Shown here one piece after another: positions 20,523 through 29,019 of a stretch of DNA of 64,000 bases. Location of the stretch: positions 2,216,001 to 2,280,000 of the forward strand of contig NZ_CP056032.1 of the NCBI RefSeq assembly GCF_013375035.1, in the 5' to 3' direction. Position 1 is the stretch's first letter. Each line of letters opens with the position of its first letter. The position numbers and the translations under genes were made by a program. The notes beneath the pieces are model-generated. The model was not told where the DNA came from. It made no database searches and saw only the letters and a list, made by a program, of their open reading frames with translations. The stretch is from Spirosoma sp. KUDC1026 (GTDB lineage Bacteria; Bacteroidota; Bacteroidia; Cytophagales; Spirosomataceae).

Positions 20523-22898
20523 TTATTCGGATCGTAAACTATCCGTCGGATTGGCCAGTGCCGCCCGGTAGGTGCGCCATCCGATGGTCAAACCGCCCAG
20601 TAATAACAGGGTGCCGAAGCACAGTGCCAGCATACCAATGCCCACCGAAATATGGTAAGCAAACGACCTTAAGAAAAAGCTCGTTGCCAGGTAGCCCACC
20701 GGCAACGCAATGGCCCCAGCAATGAGCAGCAGCTTCAGGAAGTCCCACGACAACAGCCAGATAAGCTGATCGACGCGGGCACCCATTACTTTTCGGACGC
20801 CTACTTCTTTGGTGCGTAACTGCGTGGTGTACGTAACCATGCCCAGCAATCCCAGACAGGCAATCGACAGCGCCAGACCAAGCAGTAGACCCATAAACGA
20901 AATGTCGTCGGTGTGGCTGTGCCGGTCGTGCAGGTAATCGTCGTACCACTGACCCGTGAACGGTTCGTACGGACTTAGTCTCTTCCAGATTCGGGCGATG
21001 GCCGTTTTTACACCTTCGGGATTCGCAGCCGAGATGTGTACGTTCAGGTAGCGAAAATCGGCGGGTTGATACCGAAGCAGGAGCGGCTGCCGTTTCATCG
21101 CCAGCGTTGTGTACCAAAAGTCTTTTACAACCCCGGCGATCTGAACGTCGGTGCTGTCGTTTAGCCAGAGGGTTTGTCCAACGGCCGCGCCGGGGCTGCC
21201 CAGCCGGAAGGTTCGCACGGCTTCCTCATTGATGAGGACCAGCCGGGACGCCGAATCCGCCACCGACGGGGGAATGTTCTGCCCGGTCAGCAACGTCAGG
21301 CCAACGGTGGAGAGCAGGTGCGCATCGGTAGCGAAGACGTCGGCCGCAGCCGAATCACCCCCGGCTCGTTGCCGGTAAACCATTCGAAAATCGCCCCCAT
21401 GATCACCGAACCGGGCAGCCGTAGCCGTTACGTCCGCTACACCAACCAACTGATTCAGGGCGTTAGTCAATCGGTTGGCGGGCACCCCGTTTAGAGGAAT
21501 CGTCAGCACATTGCTGCGCTGAAAGCCGTAGTCGGCCGTAGCCATATACTGCTGCTGACGGGCCAGACCGAGCAAGGCAATCATGGCAATTAGTGAAATG
21601 GTAAACTGGACGACAATCAGCGACTTCCGCAAGGAGATTCCCCGAAACACCCGAAGCCTCGTCTGACTCCGCAGTACTTGCGCGGGCTGAAAACCCGAGA
21701 GAACCCGCGCTGGCAACAGGCCCGCCAGCAGTCCCGTCACCACACTGAACAGGATGGAAACCAGCCACACGCGGATATCCTGCTCCCAATGAACTCCGCC
21801 GATTAGCCATTCCTGCACAAAGGGCATGGGCTTTATCACTTGCAGCATTCCGTAGGCCAGGGCCAGCCCCAGCAGCGACAGAAACGCCGACTCCGCCACG
21901 AATTGACCCATCAACTGCCAACGCAACGCTCCCGAGACTTTGCGGATACCCACCTCGCGGGCGCGGCTCAGCGAACGGGCCAGCGTCAGGTTGATGTAAT
22001 TGAACGTGGCCAGCAGCAGCGTCAGCAGACCCACGCCCATCTCCGTCAGCAGCTTGCCGATGGATGGCTCGTACGTACCAAACATCAGTTCCTCGCGGGC
22101 GGGGGTGAGTTGCGCCAGGGATTGGCTGCGGAACGCATACCCTTTCTCCTGTGTGAACCGAACCCCTTTCGCAACGCGGGCCGACAGGATCGATAACGCA
22201 CCATCCAGCGTTTCAACGGGCGTACCGGGTTTGAGCATGACGTAGGTATACCCCTGCGTATAGGTTTTCCAGTTGGTTCGGGAGCGCACCCAGTCGGGAC
22301 CGGTGAGCGTAGCCAGCGACACCAGCATATCGAAACGCAGATGGGTCTTGGTGGGTGGCTCGGCCAGCACGCCCGAAACGAGCAGCGCGCCCAGTTGCGG
22401 ATGGTCAATCCGTTTCCCAATGGGGTTGGCCGTTCCGAAGAAACGCTGGGCCGTTTGCGAGGTCAGTACCACCGTTTGGGGGGAAATGGCGGGTTGCCCA
22501 CTGGCTAGTTTAAACCCGAACAACCGGAAGAAGTCGGGGTCGACGGCGCTGTACGAAATGGGTAATTGCTTCCGGTTGGCCGTGAATTCGCCGTGGTTTC
22601 GGAGCACCCGCGTAGCTGCCTGCACAAACGAGTACTGCGTTTTCAGCGCATCGGCGAGTGGCATGGGCGACGTAGCGTAGGGTTGTTCGTCCTGATCCGT
22701 TGTCGTTACGTCGGTCAGAATGCGGTACGTTCGGTCGGGGTGCGGGTGGAAGGAATCGTAGTCAAAAGCACCTTTTATGTCGATCATTGCCAGTAAGCAT
22801 ACCAGCATACCCGACGCCAGCCCGAACACATTGATAAACGAAAACAGTTTGTGTTTCCAGAGATTCCGAAAAGCCGTAGTAAAAAAGCTGCGTAGCAT
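20523..22898 (-). CDS. ABC transporter permease, FtsX/MacB family, divergent member
   Basis: A 791-residue permease; the ATG at 22898 (MLRSFFTTAFRNLWKHKLF) is used because the codon two positions before it is TTG. The first FtsX domain has NYINLTLARSLSRAREVGIRKVSGA and the second LRTKEVGVRKVMGARVDQ. The tail ANPTDSLRSE differs from the common VNPVKSLRSE. The C-terminal domain is clearly less like the shared type than that of most paralogues, and the DNA looks GC-richer. It follows the upstream permease by 43 bp. Confidence 0.92.
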   Translation of the reverse strand: MLRSFFTTAFRNLWKHKLFSFINVFGLASGMLVCLLAMIDIKGAFDYDSFHPHPDRTYRILTDVTTTDQDEQPYATSPMPLADALKTQYSFVQAATRVLRNHGEFTANRKQLPISYSAVDPDFFRLFGFKLASGQPAISPQTVVLTSQTAQRFFGTANPIGKRIDHPQLGALLVSGVLAEPPTKTHLRFDMLVSLATLTGPDWVRSRTNWKTYTQGYTYVMLKPGTPVETLDGALSILSARVAKGVRFTQEKGYAFRSQSLAQLTPAREELMFGTYEPSIGKLLTEMGVGLLTLLLATFNYINLTLARSLSRAREVGIRKVSGALRWQLMGQFVAESAFLSLLGLALAYGMLQVIKPMPFVQEWLIGGVHWEQDIRVWLVSILFSVVTGLLAGLLPARVLSGFQPAQVLRSQTRLRVFRGISLRKSLIVVQFTISLIAMIALLGLARQQQYMATADYGFQRSNVLTIPLNGVPANRLTNALNQLVGVADVTATAARFGDHGGDFRMVYRQRAGGDSAAADVFATDAHLLSTVGLTLLTGQNIPPSVADSASRLVLINEEAVRTFRLGSPGAAVGQTLWLNDSTDVQIAGVVKDFWYTTLAMKRQPLLLRYQPADFRYLNVHISAANPEGVKTAIARIWKRLSPYEPFTGQWYDDYLHDRHSHTDDISFMGLLLGLALSIACLGLLGMVTYTTQLRTKEVGVRKVMGARVDQLIWLLSWDFLKLLLIAGAIALPVGYLATSFFLRSFAYHISVGIGMLALCFGTLLLLGGLTIGWRTYRAALANPTDSLRSE

Positions 22899-22941
22899 AA
22901 GCAAAAGGACCTATGGAAAACAATACTTGGTAGACAGGTTT

Positions 22942-25344
22942 CTATTCAGAACGGAGTGATTTTACCGGATTGACTAGTGCGGCCCGGATACTTTGGAAAC
23001 TGACAATCAACAGCGCGATGCCCAGTTCCAGCAGCCCCGCCAGCGCTATAGTCCACCAGCTGATACCGACATGGTAGGCGAATCCTTGTAGCCAGGTGGT
23101 CATGGCGTACCAAACCAGGGGAAGAGCAATCACCGTAGCGAGCGCGACTAACGTCAAAAAATCTCGCGAGAGTAGAGTAACAATGCTGGGTATGCTGGCC
23201 CCCAATACTTTTCGTACGCCAATTTCTTTGGTACGCTGGGCAACTGTATAAGCCGACAGGCCAAATAGCCCCAGACAAGCCAGAAAAATAGAGAGAAAGG
23301 CAAAGACACTGAAAACCTGACCGGTCCGCGTTTCCGTGCTGTACAACTTGTTAAAATCGTCGTTTAGAAAACTGTACTCAAACGGTCGGTCTGGTATGAG
23401 TGTATGCCACCGATTTTCGAGAAACTGGAGCGTAGCAGGTACGTTGGTGCCCGTCAGCTTGACCAGCACTACGTTGCCCCACGTATCCGGGAAAATAATG
23501 AGCGGACCAATCGCGCGTTTGAGCGACGCGAAGTGAAAGTCTTCTACTACGGCACCTACTTCGCCAACGCGATTCCCGCCCATATCCATTTTTTGCCCAA
23601 TCGCCTGCGCCGGTTTCCAGCCCAGTTCTTTGGCCGCGGATTCGTTTAGGATGAAATGGTAGTAAGCCGTGTTGCCTGGTTTTTGAACCACCCGCTCCAT
23701 GTCGGCGGTGGTCAGGTTGCGCCCGGCCAGTATACGGACCCCCATCGTCTGGATGAAATCCTCGTCGGCGGGCAGAGCCGTTACGGGCTTGGTTTTGTCG
23801 TCGGGCGTACCCTGCCGGTGCATACTGTACCCACCTTGAATAAATACGGGCGACTCGTAGGCCCGGGATACGCTTGCAACGCCTGCCGACCGTCGAAATT
23901 CTGACTTCAGGGCGTCAATCTTATTATTGACCTGCTGATTAGCCGGCAGTACTAGCACTTGCTCTTTGGTATACCCTAACTTTTTGTTCTGAATAAACGT
24001 CAACTGGCTGCGAATCAATAGCGTACTACTGATGAGGAACGCCGTAATACTAAATTGAATAACAACTAGCGTCCGCCGAAAACGGCCTGCACGTGTTGTC
24101 TGCAAGTGACCTGATAAGGCACGAATGGGTTGAAACCGGGCAATGACCAGCGCCGGATACCCGCCCGCTATCAAACTGACAGCCAGACCGGTGCCCAGTA
24201 AGAGCAGCAAATAGGTAGGGTGTAGCCACACGCTGAACGAAAACGACCGGTCCGCTAATTCGTTGAAAAGCGGCAGCATGAAATACGCCAGTAGTAGGCC
24301 CAAGGTCATTGCCATAAAGGTCACCAGTATCAATTCGCCCATGAACTGCCCGAATAGTTGCCTGCGCAGGGCCCCCATTACCTTACGGACACCCACTTCC
24401 TGTGCCCGTTCCACGGCCCGCGCCGTGGCTAGATTTACGTAATTGACACAGGCAATCAGCAGGATAAGCAGCGCAATCGAACTGAAAACAACAATGTAAA
24501 GCAGGTCGCCGTTTGGTTCGAAATTGCCTTCTACATCGGAATGTAGGTGTACGCGCCGGATGGGTTCCAGATGATAGGTCAGGTAATTGCCGCCTTTCAT
24601 TTCGTCGGGGCCAAACTGGGTTTTCATGAATCCCGGAATCTTGGCCTGCAGGGATGGCAAGGCGTCGGGCGACCGGAGCAGCAGGTACGTGGCGTAATTG
24701 GCCGACCACCACTCTTCCTTACCCGCTTCAGGCAGCGTAGTAAACGACGCCAGCATGTCGTACTTAAGCTGCGAGTTCTGCGGGCTGTCCGCCACCACGC
24801 CCGTTACCAGATAATCATGGTCTTCCCCGCCAGCGCTGATGCGCATTGTTTTACCCAGCGGGTTTGCATGGCCGAAGTATTTTTGCGCTGTATTTTTCGA
24901 GAGCACTACTTTGTTGGGACCTGACAGCGCAGTTTGTGGGTCGCCTTTTAGCAGCGGAAAGGAAAACAGCGAGAAGAAGGCTGAATCAGCAAAAAGGAAT
25001 CGTTTCTCCCGAACGTGTCGGCCATTCCGATGAACCAGGGCCCGGTAATTGATGAGTCGAACCGCTGCCTCTACTTCCGGGAACTGTCGACCGAACTCCG
25101 GCGCTACTTTGGTACCCGTCACCGCTACGTTACTAACCTGGCCGTCCATGCTGTACTCCATCGTGACGCGCATCAGCCGGTCGGCTTTTTGATGAAAGTC
25201 ATCGTAGCTTAGTTCATGGGTAATGTACATGAATAGCAGCAGGCACGAAGCAATTCCTGCGCTAAGCCCAAGGATGTTGATGGCAGAAAAGACTTTGTTG
25301 CGCCACAGATTCCGCCAGGCGATTTTGAGATAGTTCGAGAGCAT
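22942..25344 (-). CDS. ABC transporter permease, FtsX/MacB family
   Basis: An 800-residue permease starting MLSNYLKIAWRNLWRNKVFS. The first FtsX domain has NYVNLATARAVERAQEVGVRKVMGA and the second QRTKEIGVRKVLGASIPS, ending VNPVKSLRSE. Both periplasmic cores are intact. The 72-bp gap to the upstream permease holds a strong G-rich/C-rich hairpin (25361-25413), so its expression may depend on read-through or on an unseen promoter. Confidence 0.93.
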   Translation of the reverse strand: MLSNYLKIAWRNLWRNKVFSAINILGLSAGIASCLLLFMYITHELSYDDFHQKADRLMRVTMEYSMDGQVSNVAVTGTKVAPEFGRQFPEVEAAVRLINYRALVHRNGRHVREKRFLFADSAFFSLFSFPLLKGDPQTALSGPNKVVLSKNTAQKYFGHANPLGKTMRISAGGEDHDYLVTGVVADSPQNSQLKYDMLASFTTLPEAGKEEWWSANYATYLLLRSPDALPSLQAKIPGFMKTQFGPDEMKGGNYLTYHLEPIRRVHLHSDVEGNFEPNGDLLYIVVFSSIALLILLIACVNYVNLATARAVERAQEVGVRKVMGALRRQLFGQFMGELILVTFMAMTLGLLLAYFMLPLFNELADRSFSFSVWLHPTYLLLLLGTGLAVSLIAGGYPALVIARFQPIRALSGHLQTTRAGRFRRTLVVIQFSITAFLISSTLLIRSQLTFIQNKKLGYTKEQVLVLPANQQVNNKIDALKSEFRRSAGVASVSRAYESPVFIQGGYSMHRQGTPDDKTKPVTALPADEDFIQTMGVRILAGRNLTTADMERVVQKPGNTAYYHFILNESAAKELGWKPAQAIGQKMDMGGNRVGEVGAVVEDFHFASLKRAIGPLIIFPDTWGNVVLVKLTGTNVPATLQFLENRWHTLIPDRPFEYSFLNDDFNKLYSTETRTGQVFSVFAFLSIFLACLGLFGLSAYTVAQRTKEIGVRKVLGASIPSIVTLLSRDFLTLVALATVIALPLVWYAMTTWLQGFAYHVGISWWTIALAGLLELGIALLIVSFQSIRAALVNPVKSLRSE

Positions 25345-25360
25345 AGTTGTGAGGGGAAAG

Positions 25361-25413
25361 GCGTGGGGTTCAGGACAGGGCCATACCTATTCCCCCTGCC
25401 CTGAACCCCACGC
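25361..25413 (-). terminator. Hairpin between permease genes
   Basis: The 20-nt arms 25361-25380 and 25394-25413 pair with one mismatch around a 13-nt loop. The hairpin begins 3 bp after the stop of permease 25417-27837 on the minus strand. No T-run follows, so it may be a partial terminator or an mRNA 3'-end stabiliser inside an operon. A related hairpin follows permease 32939-35323. Confidence 0.55.
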
Positions 25414-25416
25414 GGG

Positions 25417-27837
25417 TTATTCCGAACGTAGCGATTTAACCGGATTCATCAGCGCAGCTTTAATACTGCGGAAGGAGATGGTAACGAAGGCGATCAGCAC
25501 GGCCAGTAGCCCCGACAGAATGAACACCCACCACGGCATATCGATGCGGTAGGCGAAGTCGCTTAGCCACTGATTCATGGCATACCAGGCGAGGGGCGAC
25601 GCCACAACGATGGCGATCAGGACCAGCTTCAGGAAATCACTCGCTAGCAACGTAACAATACTGGTTACCGATGCGCCCAGTACCTTACGCACACCGATCT
25701 CTTTGGTCCGCTGCTCGATGCTGATCAGCGCGACGGCGAACAGACCCATGCACGACAGCAGAATGGCAATACCGGCCGCCGACGAAAAAATTGTCGCCAG
25801 TCGCTGCTCTTTTTTGTACCAGCGCTCAACGTTTTCGTCGACGAATGAACCAACGAAATTCTTACGAGGGTCTACATCGTTCCAGGCGGCTTTTACCGTT
25901 TCCATTGCGGCTGTCAGATTCTGCGGATTCACCCGAACGAGTACGTAATCGACGCGGTGCGATGGGAGCATCTGCAGGGCAATGGGCTCGGCTTTCTGGC
26001 GCAGCGAATACAGGTTGAAATCGGCGAAGACGCCCACGATCTGGTATTTCGCCCCCGAATCCGGTTCAATGTATTTGCCTACTGGATTGGCGTCGCCGAG
26101 ACGTTTGGCCAGGCTTTCCGATACCAGTATGCTCGATGTCGAATCGGTGCTGTACGCGCGGCTGAAATCGCGACCGGCTTTTAACTTAATATCCAGCGTT
26201 TTCAGATAATCGACATCCACGCGCACCCAGTCGCACGAGATTTCACGCTTGTTGTACATGAACCCGTGCGTCCAGCGCGACGAGCTGCCGTCCAGCCCCG
26301 CGCCGATGTTGACGCTTGTGCCCGTCACCGCTACGATGTTGGGCTGATTGGCGAGTCGGTCGCGCATCTTTTGCAGGGCGGTAGCCCCGTCTAAGTCGCT
26401 GCTGATGGGGACGCTAATGACCTGCTCTTTGTTGAGTCCCATTGGCTGCTCCTGGAGGTAGGTTATCTGCTGACGCATCACGAGCGTGCAGACAATGAGG
26501 AGGCAGGCAATAGCAAACTGCGTTACGATGAGCGTATTACGCAGGGCGCCCGGCCTGCTGACTTTCACATTACCTTTCAACACGTCCACGGCACTGAACC
26601 GCGTGACGAACCATGATGGGTACCCGCCGGCTATGAGCGTAATGCCCAGAAACCCAAGTCCCGTAACTGCCAGTACGGTTGGAGTTAGAAAATTTTCGAT
26701 GGACAAATTACTGCGAAATAGCCTGTTGAACGTGGGCAGCAGACCATACGCCATGCCTAGTCCCAGCAGCAGGGCAAGTCCCGATAGTAGCACGGTTTCG
26801 CCCCAGATCTGTCCGAACAACTGCCCCCGCTGCGCGCCCAGTGATTTGCGTACGCCCACTTCCCGCGCCCGCGAAATTGACTGCGCAATGGTGAGGTTGA
26901 TAAAGTTGATGCAGGCAATCGCCAGAATAAACAGCCCGATGGCCAGCAGCGTGTATACGTACGTCCGGCTCGTACCCCGTCCATTGGTCGTCACCGTATC
27001 GAAGTGTACGTCGGTGAGCGGTTGCAGGATCAGGCTCTGCTGAAAACCGAGACTGTTTTTTGGGTAGCCCTGCTCGGTACGCTCTTTCATGTTCGTGGCG
27101 AAATACTTGTTCATGAACGCCTGTAGCCGTTGTTGCAACAGTACGGGGGTTATCCCGGATTTTAGTTTTGCGAAAACGTCATGATTACCGTAGTTCCACT
27201 TGTCTTTTGCTAGCTGATAATCCGCGTTGGCCTGGCTGGAAATTAGTGCATCAAATTGCAGCGACGAGTTCTCTGGCGCGTTGCCAACGACGCCTGTTAC
27301 CGTGAAGGGTTGCCACTGGTCGTTGAGACGGACCTGTAGCGTTTTGCCCATCGGGTTTTCGATGCCAAATACGTCCTTCGCCATATTCTCACTGATGACA
27401 ATATTGCTCAGGCCCGTCATGGCCGTTTTTACGTTGCCCTGCCGCATCGGAAAGGAGAACATCGACAGGAAATCGCCATCGGCCAGTCGGACGTCTTTGC
27501 CCAGCGTCCGGTCTTTCCAGCGCACCGTGGCGCTCCGGTCGACCCAACGGGTAATCCCTTCAATTTCGGGAAACTCCGTCCGTAGCGTCGGTGCGATAGG
27601 GTAGGGCATTGTGGCGCTTTGGTTGGGCTTGCCGTCACGGGTGGTTTCGAGGAAATTAAGCCGGTAGATCCGACTGCCGTCCGCATGAAAGCGGTCGTAC
27701 GACAGTTCGAACGTAGAAGTCAGGAACAGCAGGATGCAAGTGCCGAACGCGACCGACAGCCCGACGAGATTGATCAGCGTATGCGTCCGGTTTTTCCAGA
27801 GCGTTCGGAAGGCGATTTTGAGGTAGTTACGCAGCAT
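25417..27837 (-). CDS. ABC transporter permease, FtsX/MacB family
   Basis: An 806-residue permease starting MLRNYLKIAFRTLWKNRTHT. The first FtsX domain has NFINLTIAQSISRAREVGVRKSLGA and the second QRTKEIGVRKVLGASVTS, ending MNPVKSLRSE. It is the first gene of a six-permease minus-strand run. Its start lies only 51 bp from the divergent Uma2-like gene at 27889, the same arrangement as permease 32939-35323 with the Uma2-like gene at 35360. Confidence 0.93.
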   Translation of the reverse strand: MLRNYLKIAFRTLWKNRTHTLINLVGLSVAFGTCILLFLTSTFELSYDRFHADGSRIYRLNFLETTRDGKPNQSATMPYPIAPTLRTEFPEIEGITRWVDRSATVRWKDRTLGKDVRLADGDFLSMFSFPMRQGNVKTAMTGLSNIVISENMAKDVFGIENPMGKTLQVRLNDQWQPFTVTGVVGNAPENSSLQFDALISSQANADYQLAKDKWNYGNHDVFAKLKSGITPVLLQQRLQAFMNKYFATNMKERTEQGYPKNSLGFQQSLILQPLTDVHFDTVTTNGRGTSRTYVYTLLAIGLFILAIACINFINLTIAQSISRAREVGVRKSLGAQRGQLFGQIWGETVLLSGLALLLGLGMAYGLLPTFNRLFRSNLSIENFLTPTVLAVTGLGFLGITLIAGGYPSWFVTRFSAVDVLKGNVKVSRPGALRNTLIVTQFAIACLLIVCTLVMRQQITYLQEQPMGLNKEQVISVPISSDLDGATALQKMRDRLANQPNIVAVTGTSVNIGAGLDGSSSRWTHGFMYNKREISCDWVRVDVDYLKTLDIKLKAGRDFSRAYSTDSTSSILVSESLAKRLGDANPVGKYIEPDSGAKYQIVGVFADFNLYSLRQKAEPIALQMLPSHRVDYVLVRVNPQNLTAAMETVKAAWNDVDPRKNFVGSFVDENVERWYKKEQRLATIFSSAAGIAILLSCMGLFAVALISIEQRTKEIGVRKVLGASVTSIVTLLASDFLKLVLIAIVVASPLAWYAMNQWLSDFAYRIDMPWWVFILSGLLAVLIAFVTISFRSIKAALMNPVKSLRSE

Positions 27838-27888
27838 AAGCGATACGTTAAATTTGTGTATTTTTGAGGAGATCTAACTTCGTAACCA

Positions 27889-28338
27889 ATGGTCAATTAC
27901 AACTCGTCAACCGGGCGTTCATCGGTGAACGAAGAAGACATGGGCGTCAATGCTCCGCTTGCCCATCAGCAGGTTATCTCACGGCTGCATGTCGAATTGG
28001 GTATTCTGTATTACAAACAGCAGCGCATACCCTATGAGCCACTGCCGGAAACCATGCTCGCTGAAGGGTACGGGAATCCGGTGCCCGACCTGTTACTATT
28101 CGACCACGCTACGGAGCAGACCCGGCTTATTATCGAAGTCTGCCAAACAGCCGGCCAGAAAAATGACCTACTCAAGATTACCCGGCTCATTGAAGAGAAT
28201 GACTATGGTATCCTAGAAGGATTCGTGTACAATTATCGCACGAAACACTGGTTCCGTTACCGCAAAGGCGATGGTGGCCTGACGACTGAATCGTCGTTTT
28301 CTGACATCTTGCAATTCGATCTGAACAGCTTTTTATGA
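27889..28338 (+). CDS. Uma2-like (PD-(D/E)XK fold) protein, copy 1
   Basis: A 149-residue soluble protein, clearly paralogous to 35360-35803. The shared core is PLPETML, then VPD near residue 64, then IIEVCQT, a spaced D-LLKI-RLIEENDYG segment and FVYNYRTKHW. The order PD, hydrophobic strand, E-V, then basic helix resembles the restriction-endonuclease-like fold of Uma2/DUF820 proteins. The catalytic lysine is not obvious, and the function of these genes is poorly known. It is divergent from permease 25417-27837 (51 bp) and convergent with the secreted-protein gene (5 bp between stops). Confidence 0.75.
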   Translation: MVNYNSSTGRSSVNEEDMGVNAPLAHQQVISRLHVELGILYYKQQRIPYEPLPETMLAEGYGNPVPDLLLFDHATEQTRLIIEVCQTAGQKNDLLKITRLIEENDYGILEGFVYNYRTKHWFRYRKGDGGLTTESSFSDILQFDLNSFL

Positions 28339-28343
28339 GCTGC

Positions 28344-28874
28344 CTACTTCACGATTACTTCGTTCGGTTCGCCCGCTTTCACCGTAAAGGGAAGCTGCAT
28401 CTGCTCGACACCGTTCTGCCAGTACGTGTAGATATACTTGCCGGGTTTCATGTCCACGACGAACGGAAAACCGGTCTTGTCTTTTTTGATAGTTAGCTCC
28501 CGCTCCAGCGAATAACCATCACCGTTGATAGCCAGCTTAGTTTTACCCGAACAGGTCGGGCACACGAACGTCACCTTCGTTTGATTTGTAGCCGTCGCTG
28601 CTGCGAGTGGAACCGGTGGTGTTGGAGGGGCTTCACCCAACCCCAGCGAATCCAGAACCCGGTTTTTGAGCGCTTCCCGCTCGGTCTTGTTTAGGCTCGC
28701 TACGTTGAACGTTCGATTGTATTTAATCGGCTGGCCGTTACGTTGCCCGTCAATCTGAATCGATAGGGTCTTATCGTCATCGTTAATTTGCGAGTGAGTG
28801 GTTGAGTAGGTCGAAGTCTGGGCGGTGGCTACCAGCGACGCGCCAAGTAAGAAAAGCGAGAGAAGCAGTTTCAT
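28344..28874 (-). CDS. Small secreted protein, probable member of the sigma-54 regulon
   Basis: A 176-residue protein of no family that I recognise. The ATG at 28874 gives a clean signal peptide (MKLLLSLFLLGASLVATAQ). After a polar region and a proline-rich stretch (PPTPPVP) comes a C-terminal domain with a CPTC pair, suited to metal binding or a disulfide, and alternating strands ending GEPNEVIVK. A -24/-12 promoter with intact GG and GC (28899-28914) and an activator-type palindrome (28969-28984) lie directly upstream. The same control elements precede the adaptor and a permease, so it may be an envelope partner of the transporter (inference). Confidence 0.8.
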   Translation of the reverse strand: MKLLLSLFLLGASLVATAQTSTYSTTHSQINDDDKTLSIQIDGQRNGQPIKYNRTFNVASLNKTEREALKNRVLDSLGLGEAPPTPPVPLAAATATNQTKVTFVCPTCSGKTKLAINGDGYSLERELTIKKDKTGFPFVVDMKPGKYIYTYWQNGVEQMQLPFTVKAGEPNEVIVK

Positions 28875-28898
28875 GGGAGTAGTCTTTGATTCTATCGT

Positions 28899-28914
28899 AG
28901 CCAAGCTCGTGCCA
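28899..28914 (-). promoter_or_regulatory. Sigma-54 promoter of the secreted-protein gene
   Basis: The minus strand reads TGGCACGAGCTTGGCT: a full -24 TGGCACG and GC at the -12 position with the required 10-bp spacing between GG and GC. The start codon is at 28874, giving a short leader of about 13 nt. Confidence 0.7.
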
Positions 28915-28948
28915 TGTTTGTATGTGGTTGACTTTTAGTAAATTAACT

Positions 28949-29004
28949 GTCCGGTGACGTACAAAGCCTGTCCACTATCGGACAGGCTTTGTACGTCACC
29001 GGAC
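28949..29004. promoter_or_regulatory. Perfect 25-bp palindrome with activator-type core; possible terminator
   Basis: Arms 28949-28973 and 28980-29004 are perfect reverse complements around a 6-nt loop. The centre, 28969-28984, is TGTCC-ACTATC-GGACA, the same motif found upstream of the adaptor and permease 5130-7559. It lies 55 bp upstream of the -24 box at 28899-28914, so it fits an enhancer site. It also starts 15 bp after the stop of the DUF4932 gene and could end that transcript as an RNA hairpin, though no T-run follows. Both roles are possible at once. Confidence 0.6.
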
Positions 29005-29019
29005 GACGGTTTCTCGTTT

